Origin: CAKRJP01 sp963597615
GTDB lineage: Bacteria; Bacillota; Clostridia; Lachnospirales; Lachnospiraceae
DNA: 64,000 nucleotides
Assembly (NCBI GenBank): GCA_963597615.1
Contig: CAVBQS010000022.1
Coordinates: forward strand, 1 to 64,000
Reading direction: 5' to 3'
The position numbers were made by a program, and so were the translations under genes. Below are positions 44,609 to 54,191 of the stretch, piece after piece (position 1 is the stretch's first letter; each line of letters begins with the position of its first letter). Below the pieces are notes generated by a model. The model ran no database searches. It worked only from the letters and a program-made list of their open reading frames with translations, and was not told the origin of the DNA.

Positions 44609-45955
44609 ATGAACGATAAATCAGATTTTACCCAAGGAAATATCCTAAAGAAACTTGTATTATTTATGATGCCTATTTTAGGGACCCTGGTCCTGCAGGC
44701 AGCCTACGGGGCGGTAGACGTTCTTGTGGTAGGCCGGTTTGGCACCACCCAGGGGCTTTCCGGGGTTTCCACCGGAAGTCAGGTTCTGAACCTGGTAACC
44801 TTTGTTGTAACCCAGTTTGCTATGGGTATTACCGTTTTAATCGCACGGTATATTGGAGAAAAAAATCACAAAAAAATCGGCCCTGTTATTGGAGGCTCTG
44901 TAGTAGTATTTGCCATTATGGCCCTGGTACTATTCATTGTAATGGTAGCTTTTCCAAGACAGATTGCCTTAATTATGCAGGCACCTAGTGAGGCCCTTGC
45001 TTCCACCACTAATTACATCCGTATCTGCGGAAGCGGTATTTTCTTCATCGTAGCCTACAACGTACTGTCTGCCATCTTCCGTGGTCTGGGAGACAGCAAG
45101 TCCCCCCTGCTATTTGTATTGGTAGCCTGTATTGTAAATGTTTTCGGAGATTTAATTCTTGTGGCCGGCCTTCACATGGATGCCTCCGGTGCTGCCTTAG
45201 CCACCGTATGTGCCCAGGCCCTTAGTGTTGTCTTTGCCATTGGCTTACTTCTAAAGAAGGACCTGCCTTTTGAAATCAAAAAAACGGATATTCATTTTAA
45301 TCCAGAATGCAAGAAATTTTTGAAGATCGGTCTTCCCCTGGCTTTACAGGAGTTTTTGACCCAGGCATCCTTCCTAGCCCTGTGTGCCTTTGTAAATCGC
45401 CTGGGCCTGGAAGCTTCCTCCGGTTACGGTGTGGCTTGCAAAATCGTTAACTTTGCCATGTTGGTGCCAAGTTCCCTGATGCAGTCTATGGCCTCCTTTG
45501 TTTCCCAAAACATTGGAGCTGGCAAGGTAGAGCGAGCAAAAAAATCTATGCTGACAGGCATTGGTGTAGGCCTGACTGTTGGATGTATCGTCTTCCTCTT
45601 TGTCTTTTTCAAGGGGGACCTGCTTTCTGGATGTTTCACCACAGATGCTGGTGTTGTCGCCAAATCCTTTGACTACCTAAAGGGATTTGCCCCGGAAGCT
45701 CTGGTTACTGCAGTGCTTTTTAGCATGGTAGGTTATTTTAACGGTAGGAATCAGACCCTTTGGGTTATGATTCAGGGCCTTATTCAGACCCTTTTAGTGA
45801 GACTACCCTTTGCTTACTTTATGAGCATTAAGCCAGATGCCAGCTTAACTTCCATCGGACTTGCAGCCCCTACATCCACTGTAGTTGGTATTATCTTAAA
45901 CATAGGCTTCTACCTCTACCTAGCAAAAAAAGATAAAGCACAATTTTCTGCATAA
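44609..45955 (+). CDS. MATE-family efflux transporter (marR-linked)
   Basis: A 448-residue MATE antiporter with 12 predicted membrane segments in two related halves. It begins TQGNILKKLVLFMMPILGTLVLQ and has AVDVLVVGRFGT and IFRGLGDSKSP in the first half and SFVSQNIGAGKVERAK in the second, all typical of the NorM/DinF-type superfamily. Cotranscribed with marR, so expression is likely induced by its substrate. Confidence 0.9.
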   Translation: MNDKSDFTQGNILKKLVLFMMPILGTLVLQAAYGAVDVLVVGRFGTTQGLSGVSTGSQVLNLVTFVVTQFAMGITVLIARYIGEKNHKKIGPVIGGSVVVFAIMALVLFIVMVAFPRQIALIMQAPSEALASTTNYIRICGSGIFFIVAYNVLSAIFRGLGDSKSPLLFVLVACIVNVFGDLILVAGLHMDASGAALATVCAQALSVVFAIGLLLKKDLPFEIKKTDIHFNPECKKFLKIGLPLALQEFLTQASFLALCAFVNRLGLEASSGYGVACKIVNFAMLVPSSLMQSMASFVSQNIGAGKVERAKKSMLTGIGVGLTVGCIVFLFVFFKGDLLSGCFTTDAGVVAKSFDYLKGFAPEALVTAVLFSMVGYFNGRNQTLWVMIQGLIQTLLVRLPFAYFMSIKPDASLTSIGLAAPTSTVVGIILNIGFYLYLAKKDKAQFSA

Positions 45956-45974
45956 ATACTTTTTCTACAAACGC

Positions 45975-46007
45975 AAAAAGGACCGCATTAAGTAGCGATC
46001 CTTTTTT
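45975..46007. terminator. Shared terminator of convergent MATE genes
   Basis: AAAAAGGACCGC pairs with GCGATCCTTTTT (one mismatch). It overlaps the last codons of the minus-strand MATE gene and has T-runs on both strands. Confidence 0.65.
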
Positions 46008-47340
46008 CTATCTTCTTCATGTGCATCATATAAATTACAAAGAGGATTCCTCCTGTAAAGATCCAGGAGGCCACATAGACCCACATAAGCATCTCAAAGC
46101 TAGGCCAGATCCGGTAGATGGTTACCAGCCAGATTAAACGAAATACCACGGTACCTAATATGGTTACCACAGAAGGTTCTATAGATTTTCCCATGCCTCG
46201 AAGGGCTGCACTCTCCACCTCGTAGGTAGCGGTTAAGCCTTCTAGGGAGCAGACTTGGTGTAACCTGGAAATTCCAAAAGCTGCAACTGCTGCACTGGTG
46301 GTATAGATACCAACAAAGAAATCATCCCAGATCATAAAAATCATACTGAGAAGTTCCGAAAAGAAAATACCAAAAACCATACATTGCCAGAAGATCTTCT
46401 TACATCTTTTAATATTTCCTGCTCCAAAATTTTGGCTGGTGAAGGTTACTGCCGCCTGGGCAAAGGACACTGCCAGAGCATAGGAAAAATATTCAAAATT
46501 AATGGCTAAAGAAGATCCTGCAATAGCATTCTCCCCAAAGGAATTAATTCCACTTTGGATAAAAACATTGGATACAGAGAAAATTGCCCCCTGAATTCCT
46601 GAGGGAACACCAATAGACATAATTCTCTTTATCTCTTCTGGATCTATATGAATCTTCCGAAAAGAAAATTCAAACTCATCTCTTCTTCTATGTAAGTGAA
46701 TCACCACCAAGGAGGAACTTAAAATATTGGCGATCCATGTAGCCAGGGCAACTCCTGCCACCCCCAGATGGGCTCCGATAACAAAGACCAAATTTAAAAT
46801 AACATTTAATACCCCGGATATAAGAAGATAATACATAGGGCGCTTACTGTCTCCATAACTTCTTAGGATTGCTCCTCCGAAATTATAGATTAGCATGAAG
46901 GGCACGCTTAAACAGTAAATACGAAAATAAAGCAGAGACTGGTCAATGACACTGTCCGGAGTTCCGGAAAGCTCCAGTATGGGTTTGGCCGATACCATAC
47001 CAACAAACATCAAGAAGATTCCAAGAATCAGGCTAAAACTAAGAATGGTATGAACCATGCTGCTAATCTGGTCTCGCCTGTTCTGTCCAATCAGATTGGC
47101 CAGCACTGCATTGGGTCCCACAGACAAGCCTGTAATCAGATTGACAAAAATTCCTACTAAGGCTGCACAGCTTCCTACTGCAGCCAGGGCTGTTGATCCT
47201 GCAAATCTTCCCACCACAGCCACATCTGCAGAGTTAAATAATTGCTGCAAGATACTGCTGAAGGCCAAGGGAACCGCAAAGAGAATTAATTTTCCTGCCA
47301 GACCTCCGTTCAACATGTCCATTTCTTTTGACTTACTCAT
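45988..47340 (-). CDS. MATE-family efflux transporter
   Basis: A 450-residue MATE protein, 12 membrane segments. Signatures: MLNGGLAGKLILFAVPLAFSSIL start region, SADVAVVGRFAG, AILRSYGDSKRP and VTFTSQNFGAGNIKRCK. The start at 47340 (MSKSKEMDM) is 9 nt from AAAGGG; the in-frame ATG 9 nt and GTG 30 nt upstream are less well placed. It is convergent with the marR-linked MATE and only distantly similar to it. Confidence 0.88.
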   Translation of the reverse strand: MSKSKEMDMLNGGLAGKLILFAVPLAFSSILQQLFNSADVAVVGRFAGSTALAAVGSCAALVGIFVNLITGLSVGPNAVLANLIGQNRRDQISSMVHTILSFSLILGIFLMFVGMVSAKPILELSGTPDSVIDQSLLYFRIYCLSVPFMLIYNFGGAILRSYGDSKRPMYYLLISGVLNVILNLVFVIGAHLGVAGVALATWIANILSSSLVVIHLHRRRDEFEFSFRKIHIDPEEIKRIMSIGVPSGIQGAIFSVSNVFIQSGINSFGENAIAGSSLAINFEYFSYALAVSFAQAAVTFTSQNFGAGNIKRCKKIFWQCMVFGIFFSELLSMIFMIWDDFFVGIYTTSAAVAAFGISRLHQVCSLEGLTATYEVESAALRGMGKSIEPSVVTILGTVVFRLIWLVTIYRIWPSFEMLMWVYVASWIFTGGILFVIYMMHMKKIEKRIAT

Positions 47341-47458
47341 GTTACTCATCCCTTTTTCATTAGACAACACATTGTTTCTTAGGTATCTGATTATAGACGC
47401 ATTATACTCTCAGACCCCAGGTTCGTAAAGCATTTTATCATAAGCTTATAATCAGGGT

Positions 47459-48259
47459 TTATAATTTTAATTTATCAAGATCATCCGGCACGTAGAGATT
47501 TCCTGAAAAATAAGGCTTTCCCTCTTCTGTATAAAGCTTCTTTCGCTCCTTAATGTTCTTATCTTCTGTATGGTAAAGCACTAGATTTTTTACCCCCAAA
47601 CTCTCTGCTAACTCACAGGCATCCTTGGCTGTGGAATGATGTTTCTCATAGGGTGAAAAAATATCTGCCTGGGAATACAGGCAAAAGGCCTCATGGAGCA
47701 GCCAGGTACTGTTTTTTGCATACTTCTCCTGACAGGCCGTGTAAGGCTCATCTCCACAGCAGGTTAATTTTTTTCCTTCTCCTAGGTCCATGGTAAAGCC
47801 AAACTGTTTGTCTTTGGTGGAGTGAATGTCAAAGAAGGTCACCTTTCTTCCAAGGATTTCTTTGCTTTCTCCATCTTCTACTGTCACCAAATGGATGAGA
47901 CTTCCAATATGCTTAAGGACTTTTTTTTGAAGAAGCATCTCTGCCATGGTATGAAGGATTCGGATTACCTCCTCATGACCATAGATGGTAACCTCCCCGT
48001 CAAAATTTCCCTTATTAATATTCTGGCCAAAAAGGCGGATTAACCATACCACTCCCATAATATGGTCCACATGTTTGTGGGTTACAAAAATAGTTTCAAT
48101 TTTTTTCCAGTCTACGCCGCCGTATTTTAACTGATGTAAAATTCCATTGCCGCCCCCTGCATCTACAAGGAAATAGGTCTCATCCTCTCCTAAGGCAAAG
48201 CAGGTATTGTAGCAGTCTGTTACCAAGGCATTTCCCGTTCCTAAAATTGTAAGTTCCAT
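47459..48259 (-). CDS. Metallo-beta-lactamase fold hydrolase, RNase Z-like
   Basis: A 266-residue MBL-fold protein. The zinc motif is HKHVDH at residues 61-66 (HxHxDH), preceded by FLVDAGGGNGI and the start LTILGTGNALVTDCYNT typical of the RNase Z/arylsulfatase-like branch. Further ligands lie in FDIHSTKD, TCCGDEPY and LYHTED. RNase Z-type tRNA 3' processing is possible but the exosite is not obvious, so I name only the fold. It is downstream of leuS, behind the leuS terminator. Confidence 0.8.
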   Translation of the reverse strand: MELTILGTGNALVTDCYNTCFALGEDETYFLVDAGGGNGILHQLKYGGVDWKKIETIFVTHKHVDHIMGVVWLIRLFGQNINKGNFDGEVTIYGHEEVIRILHTMAEMLLQKKVLKHIGSLIHLVTVEDGESKEILGRKVTFFDIHSTKDKQFGFTMDLGEGKKLTCCGDEPYTACQEKYAKNSTWLLHEAFCLYSQADIFSPYEKHHSTAKDACELAESLGVKNLVLYHTEDKNIKERKKLYTEEGKPYFSGNLYVPDDLDKLKL

Positions 48260-48280
48260 ATATTCTCCTTTTTCTCCTTT

Positions 48281-48330
48281 AAAAAACCGCCAAAGAAGAT
48301 CTTTCTATCAAGGGATCTTATTTGACGGTT
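48281..48330 (-). terminator. leuS terminator
   Basis: Minus strand AACCGTCAAA (48321-48330) pairs with TTTGGCGGTT (48285-48294), with inner AAGATC/GATCTT pairing, followed by TTTT. Confidence 0.75.
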
Positions 48331-48360
48331 TCTCTTGCAAATCTCTAATTGTTATTTGAA

Positions 48361-50790
48361 TTATTTCTGAACAATATTGATGATCTTCTTTGGTACGTAA
48401 ATTTCTTTTACAATGGTACCAGTAAGCTTATCAGCAATGGCTTCTTTCCCAGCTGCAATGGCATCCTCTTTGGAAATATCTACAGGGATTGAGATAACAG
48501 CTCTGGTCTTTCCATTGATCTGAACAGGCACCTGAATCTCATCATCCTTCATGGCCTCTTCATCGTAGGTCGGCCATCCGGCTGTAAATATACTGCCTTC
48601 ATGTCCTAACTGCTCCCAGATTTCCTCTGCAATATGAGGAGCAAATGGAGATAGAAGTACTGCTAAAGTAGACAGGGTCTCCTTATCAACGCCTCCTTCT
48701 TTCTTAGCAATCTGAACCAGATTGTTATTGTGCTCCATAAATCCTGAAATTGCAGTGTTTAAGCTAAAGCTTTCCAGACGGGTGGTAATGTCTTTTACCA
48801 TCTTGTGGCGTTCCTTGATCATTTCCTTTGTAGCTTCAATATCTGCATCCTTGCTGTCCATAACAAGGTTCCATACTCTCTTAAGGAAGCGGTTAACACC
48901 GTCAATTCCTCTGTCATCCCACTCAGCATCTAACTCCGGTGGTCCTACAAAAAGCTCATACATTCTCAGAGAATCACATCCATAATCTCTTACAAGATCA
49001 TCAGGAGAAACTACATTTCCCTTGGATTTACTCATCTTAATACCGTTCTTTCCGGTAATCATTCCTTGGTTAAAGAGTTTCTTAAATGGCTCATCAAAGT
49101 CGATTGCTCCAATGTCATATAAGAACTTGGTATAGAATCTTGAATAAAGCAGGTGAAGGACTGCATGCTCTACACCACCAATGTACATATCTACCGGAAG
49201 ATATTCATCTGCCTTCTCTTTAGACACCAATTCCTCTGAATTGTGATTATCTACATAACGAAGGAAATACCAAGAAGATCCAGCCCACTGAGGCATGGTA
49301 TTGGTCTCTCTCTTTGCCGGCTTGCCACACTGTGGGCATGAGCAGTTCACCCACTCGTCAATAGCTGCAAGTGGAGACTCTCCTGTTCCTGTAGGTTCGT
49401 AAGAATCTACCTCTGGCAGGCGAAGCGGAAGTTCTTCTTCCGGTACCGGTACATTTCCACAATCCGGACAATGTACAATCGGGATTGGTTCTCCCCAATA
49501 ACGCTGACGGGAGAATACCCAGTCACGAAGCTTGTAATTAACAGTGGCACGACCAAAGCCCTTCTCCTCAATAATGTGTGGAGCCTCTTTTTTCAGTACA
49601 GAAGATTCCATACCATTCCAGTCTCCGGAATTGATCATAATACCGGAAGCCTCTGTATAGGCCTCTGTCATGTTCTCAATCTCAACTCCATCCTTTGCAA
49701 TAACCTGGATAATTGGAATATTAAACTTGGTAGCAAATTCAAAGTCACGGTCATCATGGGCAGGTACACACATGATTGCACCAGTACCATAGTCTGCCAG
49801 TACATAGTCAGAAAGCCAAATTGGTGTTTTCTTTCCATTTAATGGATTAATTGCATAACTTCCTGTAAATACACCGGTTTTTTCCTTATCCTGCATACGG
49901 TCTACGTTAGACTTCATAGAAGCATCAAAGATATACTTTTCAACCGCCTCTCTGGTTTCGTCCGTAGCAAGTTCCTTTGCAAGAGCATGCTCCGGAGCCA
50001 GAACCATAAAGGTTGCTCCCCAAAGGGTATCCGGTCTTGTGGTATATACAGTGATTTTCTCATCTCTTCCTTCTACAGGGAAATCAACCTCAGCACCGTA
50101 GGATTTACCGATCCAGTCTGTCTGCATCTTCTTAACCTTCTCCGGCCAATCCAATTTATCTAAGTCATTTAAAAGTCTGTCAGCATACTTGGTAATACGA
50201 AGCATCCACTGACGAAGGTTCTTCTTGGTAACTTCAGAACCACAGCGCTCACATTTACCACCAACTACCTCTTCATTTGCAAGACCTGTCTTACAAGATG
50301 GGCACCAGTTGATTGGAAATTCCTTCTCATATGCAAGGCCTTCCTTAAACATCTTTACAAAAATCCACTGGGTCCACTTATAAAATTCAGGATCTGTGGT
50401 ATTTACTTCACGGTCCCAATCATATAAAGCTGCAATCTCGTTAATCTGTCTCTTAATATTAGAAACATTCTGTGCAGTGGAAACTGCCGGGTGAACTCCC
50501 ATCTTGATGGCGTAGTTCTCTGCCGGAAGTCCAAAAGCATCCCATCCCATTGGATGAATGATGTAGTAACCTTGCTGTAATTTATATCTGCTCCATACAT
50601 CAGAGATTACATATCCTCTCCAATGTCCAACATGAAGTCCATTTCCTGAAGGATATGGGAACATATCCAAGCAGTAATACTTATCTTTCTTGCTTCCATC
50701 TTCCTTTACTTCCACGTTCACCGGATGCTGCTGCCAGTTTTCACGCCATTTCTTTTCAATTGCCTTATGATTATAAGGTATCTTTGACAT
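48361..50790 (-). CDS. leuS: Leucyl-tRNA synthetase
   Basis: An 809-residue class I aminoacyl-tRNA synthetase. The HIGH motif appears as SGNGLHVGHWRGY and the KMSKS loop as KMSKSKGNVVSPDD. A zinc-binding CxxC pair (CPSCKTG, CERCGSE) and the CP1 editing domain with VYTTRPDTLWGATF are present. Length is normal. It has its own promoter, and I find no T-box leader (no AGGGTGG-type specifier complement) in the 260 bp upstream. Confidence 0.96.
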   Translation of the reverse strand: MSKIPYNHKAIEKKWRENWQQHPVNVEVKEDGSKKDKYYCLDMFPYPSGNGLHVGHWRGYVISDVWSRYKLQQGYYIIHPMGWDAFGLPAENYAIKMGVHPAVSTAQNVSNIKRQINEIAALYDWDREVNTTDPEFYKWTQWIFVKMFKEGLAYEKEFPINWCPSCKTGLANEEVVGGKCERCGSEVTKKNLRQWMLRITKYADRLLNDLDKLDWPEKVKKMQTDWIGKSYGAEVDFPVEGRDEKITVYTTRPDTLWGATFMVLAPEHALAKELATDETREAVEKYIFDASMKSNVDRMQDKEKTGVFTGSYAINPLNGKKTPIWLSDYVLADYGTGAIMCVPAHDDRDFEFATKFNIPIIQVIAKDGVEIENMTEAYTEASGIMINSGDWNGMESSVLKKEAPHIIEEKGFGRATVNYKLRDWVFSRQRYWGEPIPIVHCPDCGNVPVPEEELPLRLPEVDSYEPTGTGESPLAAIDEWVNCSCPQCGKPAKRETNTMPQWAGSSWYFLRYVDNHNSEELVSKEKADEYLPVDMYIGGVEHAVLHLLYSRFYTKFLYDIGAIDFDEPFKKLFNQGMITGKNGIKMSKSKGNVVSPDDLVRDYGCDSLRMYELFVGPPELDAEWDDRGIDGVNRFLKRVWNLVMDSKDADIEATKEMIKERHKMVKDITTRLESFSLNTAISGFMEHNNNLVQIAKKEGGVDKETLSTLAVLLSPFAPHIAEEIWEQLGHEGSIFTAGWPTYDEEAMKDDEIQVPVQINGKTRAVISIPVDISKEDAIAAGKEAIADKLTGTIVKEIYVPKKIINIVQK

Positions 50791-50865
50791 GTGATTGTCC
50801 TCCTTAAAAGTAATCTAAAAAAGCCTTTATAGCTTTATAATTCTATGTAAATTCGTACCTTACCT

Positions 50866-50894
50866 ATTATATTTACTACCTTATAATAAGTCAA
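50866..50894 (-). promoter_or_regulatory. leuS promoter
   Basis: Minus strand TTGACT (50889-50894), 17 bp, TATAAT (50866-50871). Confidence 0.65.
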
Positions 50895-50970
50895 GTTGTC
50901 CACCTATTTTCACTTTGTAAAAAACTCCTAAATTTTTGTGGAATTTTATGGGATTATTATGTATTTCGTA

Positions 50971-50999
50971 TTGTTTGACCCTAGTCTTTCGTGTATAAT
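50971..50999 (+). promoter_or_regulatory. Promoter of the small P-loop gene
   Basis: TTGTTT (50971-50976), 17 bp, TATAAT (50994-50999), divergent from leuS. Confidence 0.55.
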
Positions 51000-51060
51000 G
51001 GACATAAGTTAATCGTACTGAAAGCTCTCAGTATAATATACAGGTAAAGGAGTGATTGCC

Positions 51061-51477
51061 ATGGTAAATTTATTAACAGGTCCAAAAGGCAGCGGAAAAA
51101 CACAGCAGATGATCGAGCTTGCGAATGCTCAGGTAAAGGAACGCAACGGTAATGTTGTTTTTATTAAGAAGACACATCGGGATACCGCCAGCGTTTCTTT
51201 TGATGTTCGTACAATTTGTATGGATGATTATCCAGCAATCAGTAATACAGACGGATATGTTGGATTCTTATATGGAATGTACAGTTCCAACAGCGATATT
51301 CAATGCGTACTTATTGACGGAATTCTAAAGCATGCAGATATTTCCACCGAAAATGTACCTGAATTTGTTGAGAGACTGAAGAAATTATCCGAAGACTGCG
51401 GCATTGATTTCTATGTTAGCTTAAGTGCCCACAAGGATGAACTTGCAGGACTTGAAGGAGTGACCTATTTAAATTAA
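51061..51477 (+). CDS. Small P-loop protein of unknown function
   Basis: A 138-residue protein with a clear Walker A, GPKGSGKTQQM, at the N-terminus (about residues 7-17) and a Walker B-like strand CVLIDGIL near residue 85. It is too short for an ABC or AAA+ ATPase and has no transmembrane or signal segment. Related clostridial proteins are sometimes labelled twitching motility/PilT, but I see nothing to support that role. The start at 51061 (MVNLLTG) is 8 nt from AAAGGAG; a GTG 9 nt upstream is less likely. It is monocistronic with its own promoter and terminator. Confidence 0.75.
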   Translation: MVNLLTGPKGSGKTQQMIELANAQVKERNGNVVFIKKTHRDTASVSFDVRTICMDDYPAISNTDGYVGFLYGMYSSNSDIQCVLIDGILKHADISTENVPEFVERLKKLSEDCGIDFYVSLSAHKDELAGLEGVTYLN

Positions 51478-51542
51478 GGTTTAAATTTGGGACCCCATAG
51501 GAGTTTTTATTAAAAATTTCTAGTATATTTTCCAGTATATTT

Positions 51543-51587
51543 AAAGAGCTTCCAAGATAGATTTCGCCCATCTTGGAAGCTCTTTTT
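51543..51587. terminator. Terminator after the P-loop gene
   Basis: A 16-bp perfect inverted repeat (51543-51558, 51570-51585) followed by TTTTTATTTT. It faces the convergent PHP gene. Confidence 0.88.
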
Positions 51588-51611
51588 ATTTTGTAAAATA
51601 AGATCTTATTT

Positions 51612-52334
51612 TTACAGTTCTCGATTGGCATGGCCTTTTAGGGCCTCTTTGGAACGATTTAGCACCAATTCTTCCGGGAAATCTACCTCCACAAGGAGTT
51701 CCCTTGCCAAGTCAAATTCCCCAATCTGTACATCCATATGAGAATCCGTATCCATGATAATAGGAACGCCATATTTCTTGCACAGATTTAGCATCTCAAG
51801 ATCTCTTGGCCTTGCATCTACCCTGCTGCCTCCCGGTACCAGAGAGTGGTTGTTAAGCTCTAAGACCTTTCCATATTCTTTTGCTCCCTTTACCAGGGCC
51901 TCATAGTCCAGCTCATATCTTCCATCGTCCGGATGGCCAATAATATTGACATAAGGATTTTTCATTACATTTAAATAAGCAGCTGTATTTTTTTCCTTGG
52001 TCATTGGCTTAATGCAGGGAATATGAAGACTTGCAATTACCAGGTCCATCTGAGAAAGAGTCTTCCCTGTAAGATCAATATCTCCCTTTTCGTTTAATAT
52101 ATTTACCTCTGATCCCAAAAGCAATTCTATTCCGTACATCTGTCTTGGAACAATCTTTAAATTATCAAAATAATACTGGTGACAGGTTCCCGGCATCATG
52201 GGGGCATGATCCGTAATCCCTAAAATCTCCAGACCTTTGTCTGATGCGGCCTTTGCCATTTCTCTAAGGCTGCAATAGGCATGTCCGCTGGCAAGGGTAT
52301 GGGTATGTAAGTCCATGACTGCTTGATATCTCAT
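51612..52334 (-). CDS. PHP-domain phosphoesterase (YcdX-like)
   Basis: A 240-residue PHP-fold metal-dependent hydrolase. Trinuclear metal ligands are visible: DLHTHT, TDHAP, GSEVN, SLHIP, GHPDD and DTDSH. It covers a single domain, close to the E. coli YcdX type, with phosphatase activity on small substrates likely. The start at 52334 (MRYQAVMDLHTHT) has AAAGGAG 7 nt upstream; an earlier in-frame start at 52352 would overlap that site. Confidence 0.88.
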   Translation of the reverse strand: MRYQAVMDLHTHTLASGHAYCSLREMAKAASDKGLEILGITDHAPMMPGTCHQYYFDNLKIVPRQMYGIELLLGSEVNILNEKGDIDLTGKTLSQMDLVIASLHIPCIKPMTKEKNTAAYLNVMKNPYVNIIGHPDDGRYELDYEALVKGAKEYGKVLELNNHSLVPGGSRVDARPRDLEMLNLCKKYGVPIIMDTDSHMDVQIGEFDLARELLVEVDFPEELVLNRSKEALKGHANREL

Positions 52335-52484
52335 AAATAATCTCCTTTCCAATAAGGCCGGCTTTTCAAAGCCTTCTGCCCCTAATCCTTATCTTAATTC
52401 CTGCGCCAAACTTTGGCAAGAAGCCTTAAAAACTTTTAACGAAACATTGTTTTATTTTTTATCCAAAAACCTTATTTTTTCCCT

Positions 52485-52512
52485 TTGACAAACCAATTTA
52501 CAGATGTATAAT
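52485..52512 (+). promoter_or_regulatory. Promoter of the third MATE gene
   Basis: Consensus TTGACA (52485-52490), 16 bp, TATAAT (52507-52512). Confidence 0.7.
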
Positions 52513-52558
52513 TGTCTACGATTCTAAAGGAGTTTACTTGATTATGAGGAGTTATGAT

Positions 52559-53923
52559 ATGAGTAAAACACAAGAGGATTTGACCACAGGAAATCCTATG
52601 AAAATTATTTTTCGTTTCACCCTGCCTATTTTTATTGGCAATGTGTTTCAGCAGTTTTATAACATGGCAGACACCATGATCGTGGGAAAATTTGTAGGTA
52701 ATAATGCCTTGGCCGCTGTAGGAAGTACCGGAACTATTATGTTTTTAATTTATGGTTTTGTGGTTGGTATGACTGCAGGTTTTTCCGTTCCCATTGCTCA
52801 AAAGTTTGGGGCAGGGAATCAAAAAGAAATGAAGTCTGCTGTAGCCGGAGCCGGAATTTTATCCCTGATTGTAGGGCTGATTTTAACCGGGGCCTTTATT
52901 CTTTTTATGAAGCCACTTCTCAATGTCATGAATACCCCTGCTGATATTTATGATGATGCCTACCGCTACATTATTATCGTCAGCGCCGGTATTCTGGCAC
53001 AGATGTTATACAATTTACTATCCAGCATTTTAAGGGCCATCGGAAATAGCAAATTGCCCCTGGTATTTCTCATTATCAGTGCCCTCTTAAATATTGTCCT
53101 GGATCTTTTGCTCATCATTGTATTCCACATGGGTGTGGCCGGAGCTGCCTACGCCACCATTATCTCCCAGGGAATTGCAGGAGTTTTATGCTTTTTCTAC
53201 ATTGTGGCCAAGGTTCCTATTCTCCATCTAAAGAAAGAGGACTGGAAGATTAACAAAGGCATTTACCTTTTACAGATTAAAATTGGCATTCCAATGGCTC
53301 TTCAATATTCCATTACTGCCATTGGAACTATGATGGTACAATCTGCCCTTAATATTCTAGGTTCTACCATAGTAGCTGCCTACACTGCAGCCGGAAAAAT
53401 TGAGCAGGTTCTGACCCAGGCCTATGTAGCTATGGGAACTACCATGTCCACCTATGCAGCCCAGAATATGGGAGCCGGAAATGTGAAAAGGATCCGGGAA
53501 GGCTTTAAAGCCAATACCATTATTGGAATTGTCTACTCCATTGCAGCAGCTGCCATCTGTATGACCGTAGGTAAATACATGACCATTTTCTTTGTATCAG
53601 AAAATGTATCCTTGATTATGAGCTCTGTGGATACCTATCTTAAATGTGTATCCTTGTTCTTCATTCCTTTAACCTATGTAAATGTTTACCGCAATGGAAT
53701 TCAGGGATTAGGCTATGCCTTCCTGCCTATGTTAGCAGGAGTTGCAGAACTGATTGGCCGTGGGGTCGTTGCCATCATAGCTTCCCACCAAAGAAGCTAT
53801 CTTGGGGTCTGTCTAGCAAGCCCAGCCGCATGGATCCTTGCCACTGCCCTTTTACTGGCCATGTATTTTCATATTATGAATAAAGATATGGTACGGATCT
53901 TTGGAAGCAACGGGAAAAACTAA
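52559..53923 (+). CDS. MATE-family efflux transporter
   Basis: A 454-residue MATE protein with 12 membrane segments. Signatures: LTTGNPMKIIFRFTLPIFIGNVFQQ in pieces, MADTMIVGKFVGNNALAAVGS, ILRAIGNSKLP and TYAAQNMGAGNVKRIREG. The ATG at 52559 (MSKTQEDL) has GAGGAG 7 nt upstream. A TTG at 52538 has AAAGGAG 5 nt upstream and cannot be excluded; it would add seven residues. This is the third MATE gene within 9 kb and resembles the VmrA/YeeO-like multidrug branch more than the marR-linked one. Confidence 0.9.
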   Translation: MSKTQEDLTTGNPMKIIFRFTLPIFIGNVFQQFYNMADTMIVGKFVGNNALAAVGSTGTIMFLIYGFVVGMTAGFSVPIAQKFGAGNQKEMKSAVAGAGILSLIVGLILTGAFILFMKPLLNVMNTPADIYDDAYRYIIIVSAGILAQMLYNLLSSILRAIGNSKLPLVFLIISALLNIVLDLLLIIVFHMGVAGAAYATIISQGIAGVLCFFYIVAKVPILHLKKEDWKINKGIYLLQIKIGIPMALQYSITAIGTMMVQSALNILGSTIVAAYTAAGKIEQVLTQAYVAMGTTMSTYAAQNMGAGNVKRIREGFKANTIIGIVYSIAAAAICMTVGKYMTIFFVSENVSLIMSSVDTYLKCVSLFFIPLTYVNVYRNGIQGLGYAFLPMLAGVAELIGRGVVAIIASHQRSYLGVCLASPAAWILATALLLAMYFHIMNKDMVRIFGSNGKN

Positions 53924-53961
53924 GTTTTTCTTGCAATCCATTATATTTTATGGTTAAATAG

Positions 53962-54000
53962 TAAGTGGTCTGACGAACCGCCGGGCCACTTATATTTTTT
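53962..54000 (+). terminator. Terminator of the third MATE gene
   Basis: TAAGTGG (53962-53968) pairs with CCACTTA (53986-53992), then TATTTTTT. It sits immediately before the tRNA gene. Confidence 0.65.
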
Positions 54001-54075
54001 CGGGGTATGGCTCAGTTTGGTTAGAGCGCACGGCTGGGGGCCGTGAGGTCGCAGGTTCGAATCCTGTTACCCCGA
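54001..54075 (+). tRNA. tRNA-Pro (anticodon GGG)
   Basis: A full cloverleaf: acceptor CGGGGTA with TACCCCG and discriminator A, D stem GCTC/GAGC, anticodon stem CACGG/CCGTG with loop CTGGGGG (anticodon GGG, reads CCC/CCU), T arm GCAGG-TTCGAAT-CCTGT. The 3' CCA is not encoded. No clear promoter separates it from the MATE terminator, so it may depend on read-through or a poorly matched promoter. Confidence 0.95.
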
Positions 54076-54086
54076 TTTTTCATGCA

Positions 54087-54127
54087 AAAAAGTCCTTGCA
54101 TCAACTTCCTAAATGCAAGGACTTTTT
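54087..54127. terminator. Bidirectional terminator after tRNA-Pro
   Basis: AAAAAGTCCTTGCAT (54087-54101) pairs with 54113-54127, with T-runs on both strands. It ends the tRNA transcript and, from the other side, the ABC importer operon. Confidence 0.85.
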
Positions 54128-54191
54128 GTATTCTTATAATTTTATTATAACAGTTCAACCATGGGTTTATAGAAATCATCCATAAGGTCTG

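Noticed and set aside
50791..51050. T-box riboswitch upstream of leuS
   Set aside because: Looked for the conserved AGGGTGG-type T-box and terminator; neither is present, only a normal promoter.
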